Shown: positions 8,623 through 17,965, counted from the first letter of the stretch. The stretch is 64,000 nucleotides of DNA from Lichenibacterium ramalinae (GCF_004137085.1 NZ_QYBC01000001.1:248001-312000), one strand, 5' to 3'. Translations and numbers: made by a program. Notes: a model not told the origin generated them from the letters alone.

Positions 8623-9585
8623 TCAGCCGCCGGTGGTGGCGAGCAGCCGGTTCACGCCGCCCTGGCCGTTGACGCCGTCGGGGAAGAAGCCGCCCTTCTG
8701 CGCGCCGGCCGCGCCGTAGACGACGTTCAGCACCTGCCGCGGCGTACGGGCGAAGGCGAGGCTGTTGGCATCGGTGTCGGTGATGTTGACGGGCGAGGGG
8801 AAGCCGCCGCCGAGCGTGCTCTGGTCGCCGCCGATCCCCTGGTCGTCGAGGGCGCCGGACAGCCGCGCCCGCGTCGCCGAGATCAGCGCCGTGGCGTTGG
8901 CATAGAAGGCGTTCTGCTGGGAGTAGAGCAGCGTCCGGATCGTGCCGAGATGATAGGCCTCGGCGGCGAAGATGCTGGAGGCGGCGGCGAGCGTCGTCTT
9001 GCTGGTGATGAAGGGCGCGGCGCCGTTATAGGCCGTGACGCCGACTTCGGTCAGCGTATAGGCGCCGAGCAGGAAGCTGTAGTCGTCCGCATAGGGGTTG
9101 AAGTTGCCCGGCAGGCCGGCGGCGGCGGCGAAAGCCGTGAAGGCCGTGTCGAGCGAGATGATGGGTTCGGCCACGGCGGCCCGGCCGAGGGCCGAGCGGA
9201 TGAAGATGATGTGGTTCTTCTCGTCGTTGGCGACTTCCGCCATGGCGTCGAGCACCACGGGATTCCCGAACGCGACCTTGCTGCCGCCGCGCACGCCGCC
9301 GCCCTGCTGGCCGATGCCGCTCGTCAGGTCGGCCGGCAGACCGATCCCGTAGACGCCGCGGTTGTAATATTCGCCCTCGAGATATTCGAGGTTCAGCGCG
9401 AAGTTCAGGATGGCGGTGTCGATGTCGGCCTGCTGGGCGTTGGCATCGTCCGTCATGGCGCCGGCGAAAGCCGCCAGCACGCCGCCGAACCCGGCCGCCT
9501 TCATGAAGGCCCGCCGGCCGGCTTCGAGGTCGATCGGGCGCTCGCCATCATTCTGCATGTGGTCGGTCGGCCTGGTGTCGGTCAT
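8623..9585 (-). CDS. Tat-exported ferritin-like domain protein
   Basis: 320 aa. A twin-arginine-type leader (EAGRRAFMKAAGFGGVLAAFAGA, shown in two pieces: R24-R25 followed by FMKAAGFGG) ends at ANA50 before QQADID. The mature protein has the ferritin-like core: LNFALNLEYLEGEYYNRG at about 60-76 and NDEKNHIIFIRSAL further on supply the E-x-x-Y/E-x-x-H ligands of a four-helix bundle. Such proteins are periplasmic, sometimes desiccation-related; whether iron is bound is not known. The repeated Ala-rich linkers and GGG loops are ordinary for the family. Start ATG 9585 is chosen over an in-frame upstream start because the upstream peptide has no leader character. Confidence 0.85.
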   Translation of the reverse strand: MTDTRPTDHMQNDGERPIDLEAGRRAFMKAAGFGGVLAAFAGAMTDDANAQQADIDTAILNFALNLEYLEGEYYNRGVYGIGLPADLTSGIGQQGGGVRGGSKVAFGNPVVLDAMAEVANDEKNHIIFIRSALGRAAVAEPIISLDTAFTAFAAAAGLPGNFNPYADDYSFLLGAYTLTEVGVTAYNGAAPFITSKTTLAAASSIFAAEAYHLGTIRTLLYSQQNAFYANATALISATRARLSGALDDQGIGGDQSTLGGGFPSPVNITDTDANSLAFARTPRQVLNVVYGAAGAQKGGFFPDGVNGQGGVNRLLATTGG

Positions 9586-9772
9586 GTCGATCTTTCCCGC
9601 GGTGTCGGCCGGGCCAGGACAAGGTCGTCGCGGGCTGCCGTAGTTCCGACACGCGATCGACCTGATCCGGGTTCCCGTCCCGCGCCCGATCCGGGCCGGG
9701 TGCGACAACAGGCCCTGTGCCGATGGTGGGCAGCGGAGCGACCGGATTGCCGTGGCGATCGCGAACGCTACG

Positions 9773-10318
9773 TCAGCGCGAGACGTCCTTGAGGCTCAGC
9801 GGCAGGCCGGCCGTCACCAGCACCACCCGGTCGCAGACCTCGGCGACGCGCTGGTTCAACCGGCCCTGCGCGTCCCGGAAGTCGCGGGCCAGGCGGTTGT
9901 CGGGCACGATCCCCCAGCCGACTTCGTTGGACACCAGGACGACGGCGCCGGCGAGCCGCGGCAGCGCGGCGACGAGGTCGCGGCAGGCGGGCTCCACGGC
10001 CTCGGCCGCCCGGTCCGGCGCGCCCCCGAGCATGACGTTGGTCAGCCACAGCGTGAGGCAGTCCACCAGCACGGTCCGGCCCGGGCCCGCCTCGCGTTCG
10101 AGGACCGCCGCGAGAGCCAGCGGCTCCTCGATGGTGCGCCAGCCGTCGGCCGCGCGGGCGTCACGGTGGGCCGCGATGCGGGCCCGCATCTCGTCGTCCC
10201 AGGCGGTGGCGGTCGCCAGGTAGATGCGGTCGAGGCCGGTGCCGCAGGCCAGCGCCTCGGCGTGCCGGCTCTTGCCCGAGCGCGCGCCGCCGATCACCAG
10301 CGTCAACGACGCCGTCAC
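9773..10318 (-). CDS. cobU: Adenosylcobinamide kinase/adenosylcobinamide-phosphate guanylyltransferase
   Basis: 181-aa bifunctional enzyme of the late B12 pathway. It phosphorylates adenosylcobinamide and then transfers GMP to make adenosyl-GDP-cobinamide, the acceptor for nucleotide-loop assembly. The P-loop GGARSGKSRHAE is at residues 10-21, and LTLWLTNVML and LVSNEVGWGIVPDNRLARDFRDAQGRLNQ (given here as landmarks at about 86-95 and 128-156) are family hallmarks. It starts at GTG 10318, sharing GTGA with the stop of a 42-aa open frame, so translation is probably coupled. No other cob gene is present in this window, and I find no cobalamin riboswitch upstream. Confidence 0.93.
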   Translation of the reverse strand: MTASLTLVIGGARSGKSRHAEALACGTGLDRIYLATATAWDDEMRARIAAHRDARAADGWRTIEEPLALAAVLEREAGPGRTVLVDCLTLWLTNVMLGGAPDRAAEAVEPACRDLVAALPRLAGAVVLVSNEVGWGIVPDNRLARDFRDAQGRLNQRVAEVCDRVVLVTAGLPLSLKDVSR

Positions 10319-10443
10319 GCCGACGCCTCCGAGCCGATGCGTCCGCGCTCGATCCGGAGCGGAGGCATCGGAGGCGAAGGCGCTTCGGAGCCCGTCGGGC
10401 CCGTGCCTTGGCGTTTGTCTGCGTCGGCGACGGCACGGCCCAT
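10315..10443 (-). CDS. Possible 42-aa protein upstream of cobU
   Basis: The open frame begins MGRAVADADKRQGTGPTGSE and ends SEASA at a TGA that overlaps the GTG start of cobU (GTGA). It begins 1 nt after the stop of the 67-aa gene. This tight packing between two same-strand genes is the only real argument that it is translated; the composition is low-complexity and no family is recognised. The DNA also contains a long imperfect inverted repeat (GCCTCCGA...TCGGAGGC), so the region may instead be a structured leader of cobU. Confidence 0.35.
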   Translation of the reverse strand: MGRAVADADKRQGTGPTGSEAPSPPMPPLRIERGRIGSEASA

Positions 10444-10444
10444 G

Positions 10445-10648
10445 CTAGCGCGCCAGCCAGCGCAGCAGCGTGCGCCACGAGACGGTGGTGCGGTTGTAGA
10501 CGCGATTGTAGGCGGCACGGCGCGGGTCGGTCAGCCAGCCCCAGCCGCGCGGTGCCTTGAGGCCGAGGCTGTGGCGCAGGTAGCGCCGCCAGGACAGGCG
10601 CGCCGCGAGGCTCTTCGCGGGCGAGGGGCGACGGAGGCCGTACTTCAT
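10445..10648 (-). CDS. Small basic conserved hypothetical protein
   Basis: 67 aa and strongly basic (about 18 Arg/Lys). The core is GLKAPRGWGWLTDPRRAAYN followed by RVYNRTTVSW. I recall very similar short proteins in many Rhizobiales, usually annotated hypothetical, so the reading frame is probably genuine. The tail AAYNRVYNRTT may bind nucleic acid, but that is a guess from charge alone. It lies 9 nt after the GNAT gene and 1 nt before the 42-aa frame, within a probable four-gene operon ending in cobU. Confidence 0.7.
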   Translation of the reverse strand: MKYGLRRPSPAKSLAARLSWRRYLRHSLGLKAPRGWGWLTDPRRAAYNRVYNRTTVSWRTLLRWLAR

Positions 10649-10657
10649 CCCGCAAGG

Positions 10658-11209
10658 CTAGTCGGACCCGGACGGTGCGTCCAGCATCAGCACCATATGC
10701 AGCTTGGCGACCGCCACCCCGTCCACCAGCATGGCCCGCGGCTCCCGCCCGAAGACCGTGAAGCCGCAGCGCCGGTAGAGCGCCTCGGCGCCGCCGTTGC
10801 CGTCCGACACGGTGAGGACGAGCTGGAGCAGGCCCGGCACCGTCCGGGCTTCGGCGACGAGGCGGCGCACCAGCGCACCGCCGAGCCCCCGCCCGGCCGC
10901 CGCCGGGGCGACCGCCACGCCGAAGACGGAACCCTTGTGGCGGTGCTTGGCGCGGAGGTCGCGCTTGAAACCGGCCGTGCCCACGACGTCACGGCCCGCG
11001 AAGGCGCCGAGCACGAAATCCTGCGGCCGTGCCGGATCGTGGATACGCGCCGCCGCCACGGCCAGCGCATGGCCGCGCTCCTCCTCGGCGCTGGAGCCGA
11101 AGGCCAGGGGGTTGCCCTCCAGGGCCGCCAGGCGGAACTCGGCATAGGCCCGCGCATCCTCCGGCACGAGGCGGCGGATCGAGGCCGGGGCGTCGGTCGA
11201 CGACATCAT
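10658..11209 (-). CDS. GNAT-family N-acetyltransferase
   Basis: 183 aa. The acetyl-CoA-binding motif A is VFGVAVAPAAAGRGLGGALV (family pattern Q/RxxGxG/A, here AGRGLGGAL), and the C-terminal motif ALYRRCGFTVFGREPRAM is standard. The substrate is unknown. Translation could begin at either of two adjacent ATGs (11209 or 11206), giving M(M)SSTDAPASIRRL; the 43 open codons upstream lack GNAT similarity. It heads a tight minus-strand cluster with two small genes and cobU. It is divergent from the BASS transporter. Confidence 0.88.
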   Translation of the reverse strand: MMSSTDAPASIRRLVPEDARAYAEFRLAALEGNPLAFGSSAEEERGHALAVAAARIHDPARPQDFVLGAFAGRDVVGTAGFKRDLRAKHRHKGSVFGVAVAPAAAGRGLGGALVRRLVAEARTVPGLLQLVLTVSDGNGGAEALYRRCGFTVFGREPRAMLVDGVAVAKLHMVLMLDAPSGSD

Positions 11210-11343
11210 GGGTGGCGGCTCCGTTCGGGAGGAGTTTCCGGCCGGCACGGAGCCACGGCGGGCGCCGCCGCGCAACCGCTTGTGCTGGCGCCCCCCGCGA
11301 AACCTGCTAAGTCGGGACGTCGACTCCACAGATTGCATGCAAA

Positions 11344-12351
11344 ATGCCGCTCAGCCGCCTCCTGTCCCGCGTCAAGTTCGACGTCTACCTCCTGTCGCTC
11401 ATCGGCACGGTGGCGGTCGCCGCCGTGTTCCCGGCCCGCGGGCCCGCCGAGCCGATCGCCAAGGGCGCCGTCTACGTGGCGGTGTTCCTGCTGTTCTTCC
11501 TCTACGGGGCGCGGCTGTCCACCAAGGCCGTGGTCGAGGGCATCGCGCATTGGCGGCTGCAGAGCCTGGTGCTGCTGTCCACCTTCGCGCTCTTCCCGCT
11601 GGTGGGGCTCGGGCTGACGGCGGCGCTGTCGCATTGGCTGCCGACCGAACTCGCCGCCGGGCTGATGTTCGTGTGCGTGCTCCCCTCGACGGTGCAGTCC
11701 TCGATCGCCTTCACGTCGATCGCGCGGGGCAACGTGCCGGCGGCGCTCTGCGGCGCCTCGGTGTCGAACCTCGTCGGCATGGTGCTGACGCCGCTCCTCG
11801 TCGGCGTGCTGCTCACCACCCACGGCTCCGGCTTCTCGTTGAAGGCCCTCACCGACATCGCGCTGGAACTGCTGCTGCCTTTCGGGCTCGGCCAGGTGCT
11901 GCGTCCCTGGGTGGGGCCGTGGATCACGCAGCGCAAGCGCGTCCTGTCCTACGTCGACCGCGGCTCCATCCTGCTCGTCGTCTATTCGGCCTTCAGCGAG
12001 AGCGTCGTGGCGGGGGTGTGGTCGCACATGGACGTGCGGAGCATCGTGCTGATCCTGGTGCTCGACGCCGTTCTGCTCGCCATCGTGCTGGCCGCCACCA
12101 CTGCGGCGAGCCGCCTGCTCGGCTTCTCGACCGAGGACGAGATCACCATCGTGTTCTGCGGCTCGAAGAAGAGCCTCGCCTCCGGCATCCCCATGGCCAA
12201 CATCCTGTTCCCGGGCGCCGCCGTGGGGGCGGTGGTGCTGCCCCTGATGCTGTTCCACCAGATCCAGCTCTTCGCCTGCGCCTCGCTGGCCCAGCGCTAC
12301 GCCCGCCGGCCGATCCCTGCCGCCCCCGCGCCGGATGCCGTCAGGGCGTGA
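11344..12351 (+). CDS. Bile acid:sodium symporter (BASS/SBF-like) family transporter
   Basis: 335 aa, about ten transmembrane segments. It matches the SBF-like group of bile acid:sodium symporters (Pfam PF13593 type). Landmarks are FLLFFLYGARLSTKAVVEGI in TM2-3, CVLPSTVQSSIAFTSIARGN at the unwound helix crossing, and FCGSKKSLASGIPMANILF in the second half. The physiological substrate of the bacterial members is generally unknown; organic anions are likely. Start ATG 11344. It ends five bases before a strong bidirectional hairpin shared with yggT. Confidence 0.9.
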   Translation: MPLSRLLSRVKFDVYLLSLIGTVAVAAVFPARGPAEPIAKGAVYVAVFLLFFLYGARLSTKAVVEGIAHWRLQSLVLLSTFALFPLVGLGLTAALSHWLPTELAAGLMFVCVLPSTVQSSIAFTSIARGNVPAALCGASVSNLVGMVLTPLLVGVLLTTHGSGFSLKALTDIALELLLPFGLGQVLRPWVGPWITQRKRVLSYVDRGSILLVVYSAFSESVVAGVWSHMDVRSIVLILVLDAVLLAIVLAATTAASRLLGFSTEDEITIVFCGSKKSLASGIPMANILFPGAAVGAVVLPLMLFHQIQLFACASLAQRYARRPIPAAPAPDAVRA

Positions 12352-12355
12352 GCAG

Positions 12356-12389
12356 GGCGCCTCGCCGGGGAAGCCCCCGGCGAGGCGCC
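12356..12389. terminator. Bidirectional hairpin between convergent genes
   Basis: A perfect 15-bp GC-rich stem (arms 12356-12370 and 12375-12389) with loop AAGC sits exactly between the stops of the BASS transporter and yggT. There is no T-tract on either side, so it may rely on structure or Rho, or protect 3' ends. Confidence 0.7.
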
Positions 12390-12394
12390 GCCCG

Positions 12395-12694
12395 TCAGCG
12401 CATGTAGATCGGCTGCGCGACCGCGTATTCGACGATGAGCTTCTGGATGAACAGGATGATCAGCAGCAGGATCACCGGCGACACGTCGATGCCGCCGAGG
12501 TTCGGCAGGAAGCGGCGGATCGGCCGCAGCGCGGGCTCGGTGACGGCTTCGAGGAAACCCCAGACCTGGCGAACGATGTTGTTGCGGAAGTTGATGACGT
12601 CGAAGGCGACCAGCCAGGACAGGATCGCCATGGCGATGATGAGGTAGGTGTACCAGTTCAGGAGGAGGAGGATGATGTCGATCAGCGAGCGCAT
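12395..12694 (-). CDS. YggT family membrane protein
   Basis: 99 aa with two hydrophobic halves. The YggT pattern is plain: [20 protein letters not shown] at the start, the linking segment with [20 protein letters not shown], and a final [14 protein letters not shown] helix. YggT proteins are inner-membrane proteins implicated in osmotic tolerance and division-plane functions in various bacteria, but the molecular role is not settled. Start ATG 12694 (MRSLIDII); longer in-frame versions upstream are not membrane-like. Confidence 0.88.
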   Translation of the reverse strand: MRSLIDIILLLLNWYTYLIIAMAILSWLVAFDVINFRNNIVRQVWGFLEAVTEPALRPIRRFLPNLGGIDVSPVILLLIILFIQKLIVEYAVAQPIYMR

Positions 12695-12900
12695 GGTAGC
12701 TCCGGCCAGGGACAAGGCCGCGTGATCGCCCGAGTCCGAATGCGCCCGATGTAGCGGTCCCGCCACGGACCTGCAACCCGCGCCGCCCTGGCGCGGGCCG
12801 GCCGGGACGGCGACCGACACCCCGGCGGGCTTTCGCGCCGGCGCGGGATCGTGCATCCATCGCGGGCCCGGCACGACGGGCCGGGCGGGAGGGGGACGCG

Positions 12901-14274
12901 ATGGCGAGCGACGAGGTCCGCGGGGCGATGCGCGGCGACGCCCCGACGCTCGGGGCCGTGCGGGCCCCGGCGGCACCGGGCCTCACGGGGGCGCAATGGC
13001 GCACCATCGTGCTGGCCAGCCTCGGCGGCGCGCTCGAGTTCTACGACTTCATCATCTACGGCATCTTCGTGCCGTCCATCGCGGCGGCGTTCTTCCCGGC
13101 CTCGGACCCGCTGGTCGGGCTGGTGCTGAGCTTCTCGGTCTTCGCCGGCGGCTACCTGGCGCGGCCCTTCGGCGGCCTGCTGCTGGGCGCGCTCGGCGAT
13201 CGGTTCGGGCGGCGCGGCGTCTTCCTGTTCTCGCTCGGCGCCATCTCGGCCTCCACCGTCGCCATGGGCCTGCTGCCGGGCTATGCCAGCTGGGGCGTCG
13301 GCGCCACCGTCCTCATGGTGGCGCTGCGCCTCGTCCAGGGCCTGTGCCTCGGCGGCGAACTGCCCTGCTCCATCGTCTATGCGGTCGAGACGGCGCCGGC
13401 GCGCGGCGGTTTCGCCTGCGGCGTGCTGTTCTTCTGCGTCAACTCGGGCGTGAGCCTCGCCGCGCTGGTGAGCCTCGCCGTCAACACGCTGATGCCGCCC
13501 GAAGCCGCCGCTGCGACGGGCTGGCGCGTCGCCTTCGTGTTCGGGGGGCTGACGGGCCTCGCTTCCCTGGCGATCCGGCGTCGCCTGCACGAATCGCCGG
13601 AATTTGCGGCGCTGCGCGGGGTTGCCGCCCGCACGCCGCTGCGCGAACTCTTCGGGGCCTATCCCATGCCCGTGCTGATCGGCATCGGCACCTCGGCGGC
13701 GACCTCGGCCTTCAACGGCATGATGTTCGTCTACCTGCCGGCCTATCTCGTCCGGGTGCTGCATCACGCGCCGGCCGAAGCCGCCTGGGCGCAGAATGCC
13801 GGGCTCGCCACCACCTCGGTGGGGCTGCTCGCCGTCTCCTGGCTCGGGGACCGCATGCCGCGGCGCCACCTCCTGGCGCTCGGGGCGGGGCTGCTGGCGG
13901 CGCTGAGCTACCCGTTCTTCGCGGCGCTCGCCGCCGGCAGCCTCGGCATCGTGCCGCTCTTCGTCCTCGCCGGGGCGGTGGCGGCCCTCATCAACGGCAC
14001 CTTCGCCATGGTGCTGGCCGACCTGTTCCCGACGCGGGTGAGGTTCTCGGGCGTCGCCGTGTCGTACAACGTCAGCCAGACGCTGTTCGGCGGCACCGTG
14101 CCGCTCGTCGCGGCCGCGCTGGTGGCGGGCACGGGGTCGCCCCTGTCGCCTGCCCTCGTCATGGTGGTCTGCGCCGCCGTGGCCTTCGCGGCGACCTTCG
14201 GCCTCAAGCGCCACGGCGGACGGGTGGGAGCGGCCGAGCCGGCCTCACCCGCACCTCATCCCTCCGTTGCGTAA
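12901..14274 (+). CDS. MFS transporter, metabolite:H+ symporter (MHS) type
   Basis: 457 aa, 12 transmembrane helices. MHS features are [20 protein letters not shown] in TM1, the motif [19 protein letters not shown] after TM2, and [21 protein letters not shown] in TM4. Relatives import citrate, shikimate, alpha-ketoglutarate or betaine; the substrate here is not predictable. The C-terminal part [20 protein letters not shown] is typical of the family. The upstream gene is divergent yggT. Start ATG 12901 follows a GGAGGGGGA ribosome site, which supports it. Confidence 0.9.
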   Translation: MASDEVRGAMRGDAPTLGAVRAPAAPGLTGAQWRTIVLASLGGALEFYDFIIYGIFVPSIAAAFFPASDPLVGLVLSFSVFAGGYLARPFGGLLLGALGDRFGRRGVFLFSLGAISASTVAMGLLPGYASWGVGATVLMVALRLVQGLCLGGELPCSIVYAVETAPARGGFACGVLFFCVNSGVSLAALVSLAVNTLMPPEAAAATGWRVAFVFGGLTGLASLAIRRRLHESPEFAALRGVAARTPLRELFGAYPMPVLIGIGTSAATSAFNGMMFVYLPAYLVRVLHHAPAEAAWAQNAGLATTSVGLLAVSWLGDRMPRRHLLALGAGLLAALSYPFFAALAAGSLGIVPLFVLAGAVAALINGTFAMVLADLFPTRVRFSGVAVSYNVSQTLFGGTVPLVAAALVAGTGSPLSPALVMVVCAAVAFAATFGLKRHGGRVGAAEPASPAPHPSVA

Positions 14275-14396
14275 CGGGCCACGCTCTGCAATCGCTGACG
14301 CGATGTATACCATTTGAATCGAAGTGGAGCCTGCATCTTAGGCGAAGGTTGCCGACTCTCGGGCCAGAGTAAAACTTCGTTACGGACGTAGATGCC

Positions 14397-16205
14397 ATGC
14401 ATTGGCCTACGATGTTCGAACGCGGCGGGCCGACCTTGAGTTCTGACGATCTTCACCATGCCATCGCCGGAGAGGGCTTGAGCAGGAGCCCGGTCGGCCG
14501 CGTCATCTCGGTCACGGGGTCGCGGGCGGGCGTCGGCATCCTGCCCACGGGCGACCGCCGCTCCCATCCCACCGCCACGGTGGGGCGCTTCGTCGGGCTG
14601 CGGGCCGGCCAGTCCTTCATCGTCGCCATGATCACCGAGGCCACGGCCGAACTCCCGCCCGGCGCGCGCGAGCAGGGCTTCGAGACGTCGATCTACATCG
14701 ACCTCATGGGCGAGATCCGGCGCGACGCGGACGGCGCCGGCCGCTTCAAGCGAGGCGTCTCGGAATATCCCGCCATCGGCGACGAGGCCGTACCGCTCGA
14801 CGCCGACATCCTCCGGCTCATCTACGCCACCGACGATAAGGGGCTCGCCAACGTCGGCACGCTGCACCAGGATCAGGCGCTGCCGGCCTGCGTCGACGTC
14901 GAAGGGCTGGTGAGCAAGCACTTCGCGCTGCTGGGCACCACGGGTGTCGGCAAGTCCAGCGCCATGGCGGTGATCCTCAACGAGATCATCGCGCTGCGGC
15001 CGGACCTGCGGATCTTCCTGCTCGACGGCCACAACGAATACGGCCGCTGCTTCGGCGAGCGCGCCAACGTCATCAACTCGCGCAACGTCAAGCTGCCGTT
15101 CTGGCTGTTCAACTTCGAGGAGTTCACCGACGTCGTCTACGGCGGCCGGCCCGCCGTGGCCGAGGAGGTGGAGATCCTGGCCGAGGTGCTGCCCATCGCG
15201 AAGGGCCTCTACACCCAATACAAGGGCGGCGACCGCGCCATGCGGCGCAAGGGCGACCCGCGCGTCTCGGGCTTCACCGTCGACACGCCCGTGCCCTACA
15301 CCATCCAGGACCTGCTGTCGCAGATCGACGAGCGCATGGGACGCCTCGAGAACCGCGGCGCTCGCATGCACTACCACCGGCTGATGACGCGGATCGAGAC
15401 CATCCGCAACGACCCGCACTATGCCTTCATGTTCGAGAACGCCAACGTGGGCGGGGACACGATGGGCGAGCTTCTCACCAACCTGTTCCGGCTCGACTCG
15501 GCCGCCAAGCCCATCAGCGTCATGCAGATGGCCGGGCTGCCGCCCGAAACGATCGACGCCGTCGTCTGCGTGCTGTGCCGCCTCGCCTTCGATTTCGGCC
15601 TGTGGAGCGAGGGCGCGGTGCCGCTGCTCTTCGTCTGCGAGGAGGCCCATCGCTATGCCTCGTCGGATGCATCGGCCGGCTTCACCCCCACGCGCCGCGC
15701 CCTGACCCGCATCGCCCGGGAAGGCCGCAAGTACCGCGTGTCGCTCGGCCTCGTGACGCAGCGCCCCGCCGAACTCGACCCCACCATCATCGCGCAATGC
15801 GGCACGCTCTTCGCCATGCGCATGGCCAACGACCGCGACCAGGCCCTGTTGCGCTCGGCGGTGTCGGACGCCGCCACCAACCTCCTGTCCTTCGTGCCGA
15901 CGCTGGCGACCGGCGAAGCCGTGGCCTTCGGCGAGGGCGTCACGGTGCCGGTGCGGCTGGCCTTCCGCCGGATGCCGCCCGAGCGCGTGCCCCGCAACGA
16001 GCTGTCGCAGGCCCTCGGCCACCCGGGCTCGGGCGCCGGCGACGTGGACTTCATCCGCAGCGTGGTGGAGCGCTGGCGCGGCGCCTCGATGAGCGGCCGG
16101 CCCCGCCACGAGGAGGCCGAGGCCGAGGAAAGCCCCGACCTCCGCCTGCTGCGCAACCGCCTCGAATCGAGCCTTCTCCGCCCTTCCCCGACGTCCGCCG
16201 GCTGA
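14397..16205 (+). CDS. HerA-like ATPase (DUF87, FtsK-HerA superfamily)
   Basis: 602 aa. An N-terminal HAS-barrel-like region (about 15-135) precedes a HerA ATPase core. Walker A LGTTGVGKSS is at 179-188, Walker B LLFVCEEAHRYAS follows, and there is an arginine-finger region with TRIAREGRKYRVSLGLVTQR. HerA proteins form hexameric DNA-translocating motors, classically with the nuclease NurA in archaeal end resection; bacterial versions pair with various effectors in phage defence. No NurA or Sir2-like nuclease gene adjoins this one: upstream is an MFS gene and downstream a GGDEF-EAL gene 46 nt away. The 122-nt intergenic region before it is less GC-rich than average and probably holds its promoter. 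Confidence 0.88.
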   Translation: MHWPTMFERGGPTLSSDDLHHAIAGEGLSRSPVGRVISVTGSRAGVGILPTGDRRSHPTATVGRFVGLRAGQSFIVAMITEATAELPPGAREQGFETSIYIDLMGEIRRDADGAGRFKRGVSEYPAIGDEAVPLDADILRLIYATDDKGLANVGTLHQDQALPACVDVEGLVSKHFALLGTTGVGKSSAMAVILNEIIALRPDLRIFLLDGHNEYGRCFGERANVINSRNVKLPFWLFNFEEFTDVVYGGRPAVAEEVEILAEVLPIAKGLYTQYKGGDRAMRRKGDPRVSGFTVDTPVPYTIQDLLSQIDERMGRLENRGARMHYHRLMTRIETIRNDPHYAFMFENANVGGDTMGELLTNLFRLDSAAKPISVMQMAGLPPETIDAVVCVLCRLAFDFGLWSEGAVPLLFVCEEAHRYASSDASAGFTPTRRALTRIAREGRKYRVSLGLVTQRPAELDPTIIAQCGTLFAMRMANDRDQALLRSAVSDAATNLLSFVPTLATGEAVAFGEGVTVPVRLAFRRMPPERVPRNELSQALGHPGSGAGDVDFIRSVVERWRGASMSGRPRHEEAEAEESPDLRLLRNRLESSLLRPSPTSAG

Positions 16206-16251
16206 ACCCGCCACGAGACCCACCGGCGCGCCGGCAAGGACACCGTCACCC

Positions 16252-17901
16252 ATGATCGACGCCACCATGACCGAGCCCCCGCCCCCGCCCCCCGCTCCGG
16301 ACGACCGGGGCGGGGTCGGCGGGGATGCGGCGCGGCTCGCCCTTTTGGACGGGCTGTTCCAGGCCCTGCCGGTGGGGCTCGACCTGCGGGACCCGCACGG
16401 CGTCGCCGTGCTGCGAAACCCTGCCGCGGAAGCCGCCGCCGCGGCCGCGCCGGAGGACCTCCGCGCGACGCGCGAGGCCGTGACGATCCGCGGCGACGCC
16501 TACCTGCTCACCACCACGGTCGACCTCGCGGCCCAGCGCAAGGTCGAGGCGGAGCTGTTCCGGCGCGCCTATTACGACGAGCTCACCGGCCTGCCGAACC
16601 GCAGCCACCTGCAGCACGCCGTGGAGGAGCTGATGGAGCGCGGCAGCGGCCCCTTCGCCCTCGCCTTCGTGGACGTCGACGGCTTCAAGCAGATCAACGA
16701 CTATTACGGCCACGCGGTGGGCGACGCCATCCTGGTGAAGCTCGCCCGGCGCATCGCGGCGGAACTGCCGGCCGGCAGCCTGGTCGGCCGCATCGGCGGC
16801 GACGAATTCGTCCTGCTGCTGCGCGAAACCGACGACGTCCTCGTCGCCGTCGAAGCCCTGCTGGCCCGGCTGAAGGCGCCGCTCTTCGCCGAGGGTCACG
16901 AGATCTTCGCCTCCGCGTCGGTCGGCGTCAGCCTTTATCCGGAACACGGCCGGGACTACGAGACGCTGCGGCGCAACGCCGACATCGCCATGTACCGGGT
17001 GAAGAGCGGCCGCAAGGGCGCCGCCGCGCTGTTCGACGAAGACATGCGCATGGTGGCCCAGAGCCGCATGGAAACCGAGCAGCGCCTGCGGCTGGCGATC
17101 CGAGACCGCCGCTTCCTCTGCGCCTACCAGCCCAAGGTCGACATCTACACCCACCGGACCGTGGGGCTGGAGGTGCTGTTGCGCTGGCGCGACGAGGCGG
17201 GTTTCATCCAGCCGCCCGGGGAGTTCATCGGCCTCGCCGTCGAACTCGGCATGATCAACGACATCTCCCGCATGGTGCTGGACGAGACGGTGGCGGCGCT
17301 CGGCGACATCGACGCGGCCTTCGGCTGCGGCACGTCGATCAGCGTCAACGTCGCCGCCAAACAGGCCGGCGACATCGGCTTCATGACGGATTTCGCCGCC
17401 GACCTGCGGGCGACCGGCTGCCCCGAGCGCTTCATGGTGGAACTCACCGAGGAAGCCTTCTTCGCCAAGAGCGAGTTGCAGAGCACCGTGCTGCCGCTGC
17501 TGCGCGGCATCGGCACGAAGGTGTCGATCGACGACTTCGGCGTCGGCTATTCGTCGCTCTCGGCCCTGGCCGACCTCACGGCGGACGAGGTGAAGATCGA
17601 CCGCTCCTTCGTCACCGACATCCACCGCCGCCCGCGCAGCCAGAGCATCCTCAAGGCCATCGAGTCCCTGGGCCAGGCGCTCGACATGACGATCATCGCC
17701 GAAGGGCTCGAAAGCTTCGAGGAACTCACCTACCTCACCGCCGCCACGACGATCCGCCACGCCCAGGGCTATTACTTCTCGCGGCCTCTGGCCCTCGACC
17801 AGTTCACGTCGAGCCGCACCATCTCCTACGGTTCGTCCCGGGCGGCCGCCCCGGCCCGGATGGGGGCGGAAGCCCGCACGTCGCGCACCCGCGGCCGTTG
17901 A
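16252..17901 (+). CDS. GGDEF-EAL bifunctional c-di-GMP protein, soluble
   Basis: 549 aa without membrane segments. The N-terminal part (about 20-95) resembles a short PAS-like sensor. The GGDEF domain has an intact active site (GGDEF at about 182-186). The EAL domain (from about 285) has a variant signature EVL with the other catalytic residues kept: SVNVAAK, ELTEEAFF, IDDFGVGYSS, KIDRSFV, AEGLES, QGYYFSRPL. Both cyclase and phosphodiesterase chemistry look possible. It starts 46 nt after the HerA-like gene, in the same direction. An in-frame second ATG (16267) is another possible start. Confidence 0.92.
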   Translation: MIDATMTEPPPPPPAPDDRGGVGGDAARLALLDGLFQALPVGLDLRDPHGVAVLRNPAAEAAAAAAPEDLRATREAVTIRGDAYLLTTTVDLAAQRKVEAELFRRAYYDELTGLPNRSHLQHAVEELMERGSGPFALAFVDVDGFKQINDYYGHAVGDAILVKLARRIAAELPAGSLVGRIGGDEFVLLLRETDDVLVAVEALLARLKAPLFAEGHEIFASASVGVSLYPEHGRDYETLRRNADIAMYRVKSGRKGAAALFDEDMRMVAQSRMETEQRLRLAIRDRRFLCAYQPKVDIYTHRTVGLEVLLRWRDEAGFIQPPGEFIGLAVELGMINDISRMVLDETVAALGDIDAAFGCGTSISVNVAAKQAGDIGFMTDFAADLRATGCPERFMVELTEEAFFAKSELQSTVLPLLRGIGTKVSIDDFGVGYSSLSALADLTADEVKIDRSFVTDIHRRPRSQSILKAIESLGQALDMTIIAEGLESFEELTYLTAATTIRHAQGYYFSRPLALDQFTSSRTISYGSSRAAAPARMGAEARTSRTRGR

Positions 17902-17965
17902 AGCCCGTCGGGGCTCACGGTTCGGGGGGTGGCGTGCGTCGGCGGCAGGCCGGCCCCCGCCCGTG

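Noticed and set aside
10319-10443. Possible cobalamin riboswitch upstream of cobU.
   Set aside because: No B12-box-like sequence is present, and the segment is packed between two same-strand frames. The inverted repeat there is of another kind.
14256-16268. A 670-codon open frame antisense to the HerA-like gene, and similar very long frames opposite or across other genes (for example 49165-53403 plus, 2624-4804 minus).
   Set aside because: In DNA of about 70% GC stop codons are rare in some frames. These products are low-complexity (Arg/Ala/Gly/His-rich), have no recognisable motifs, and lie over genes with clear families.
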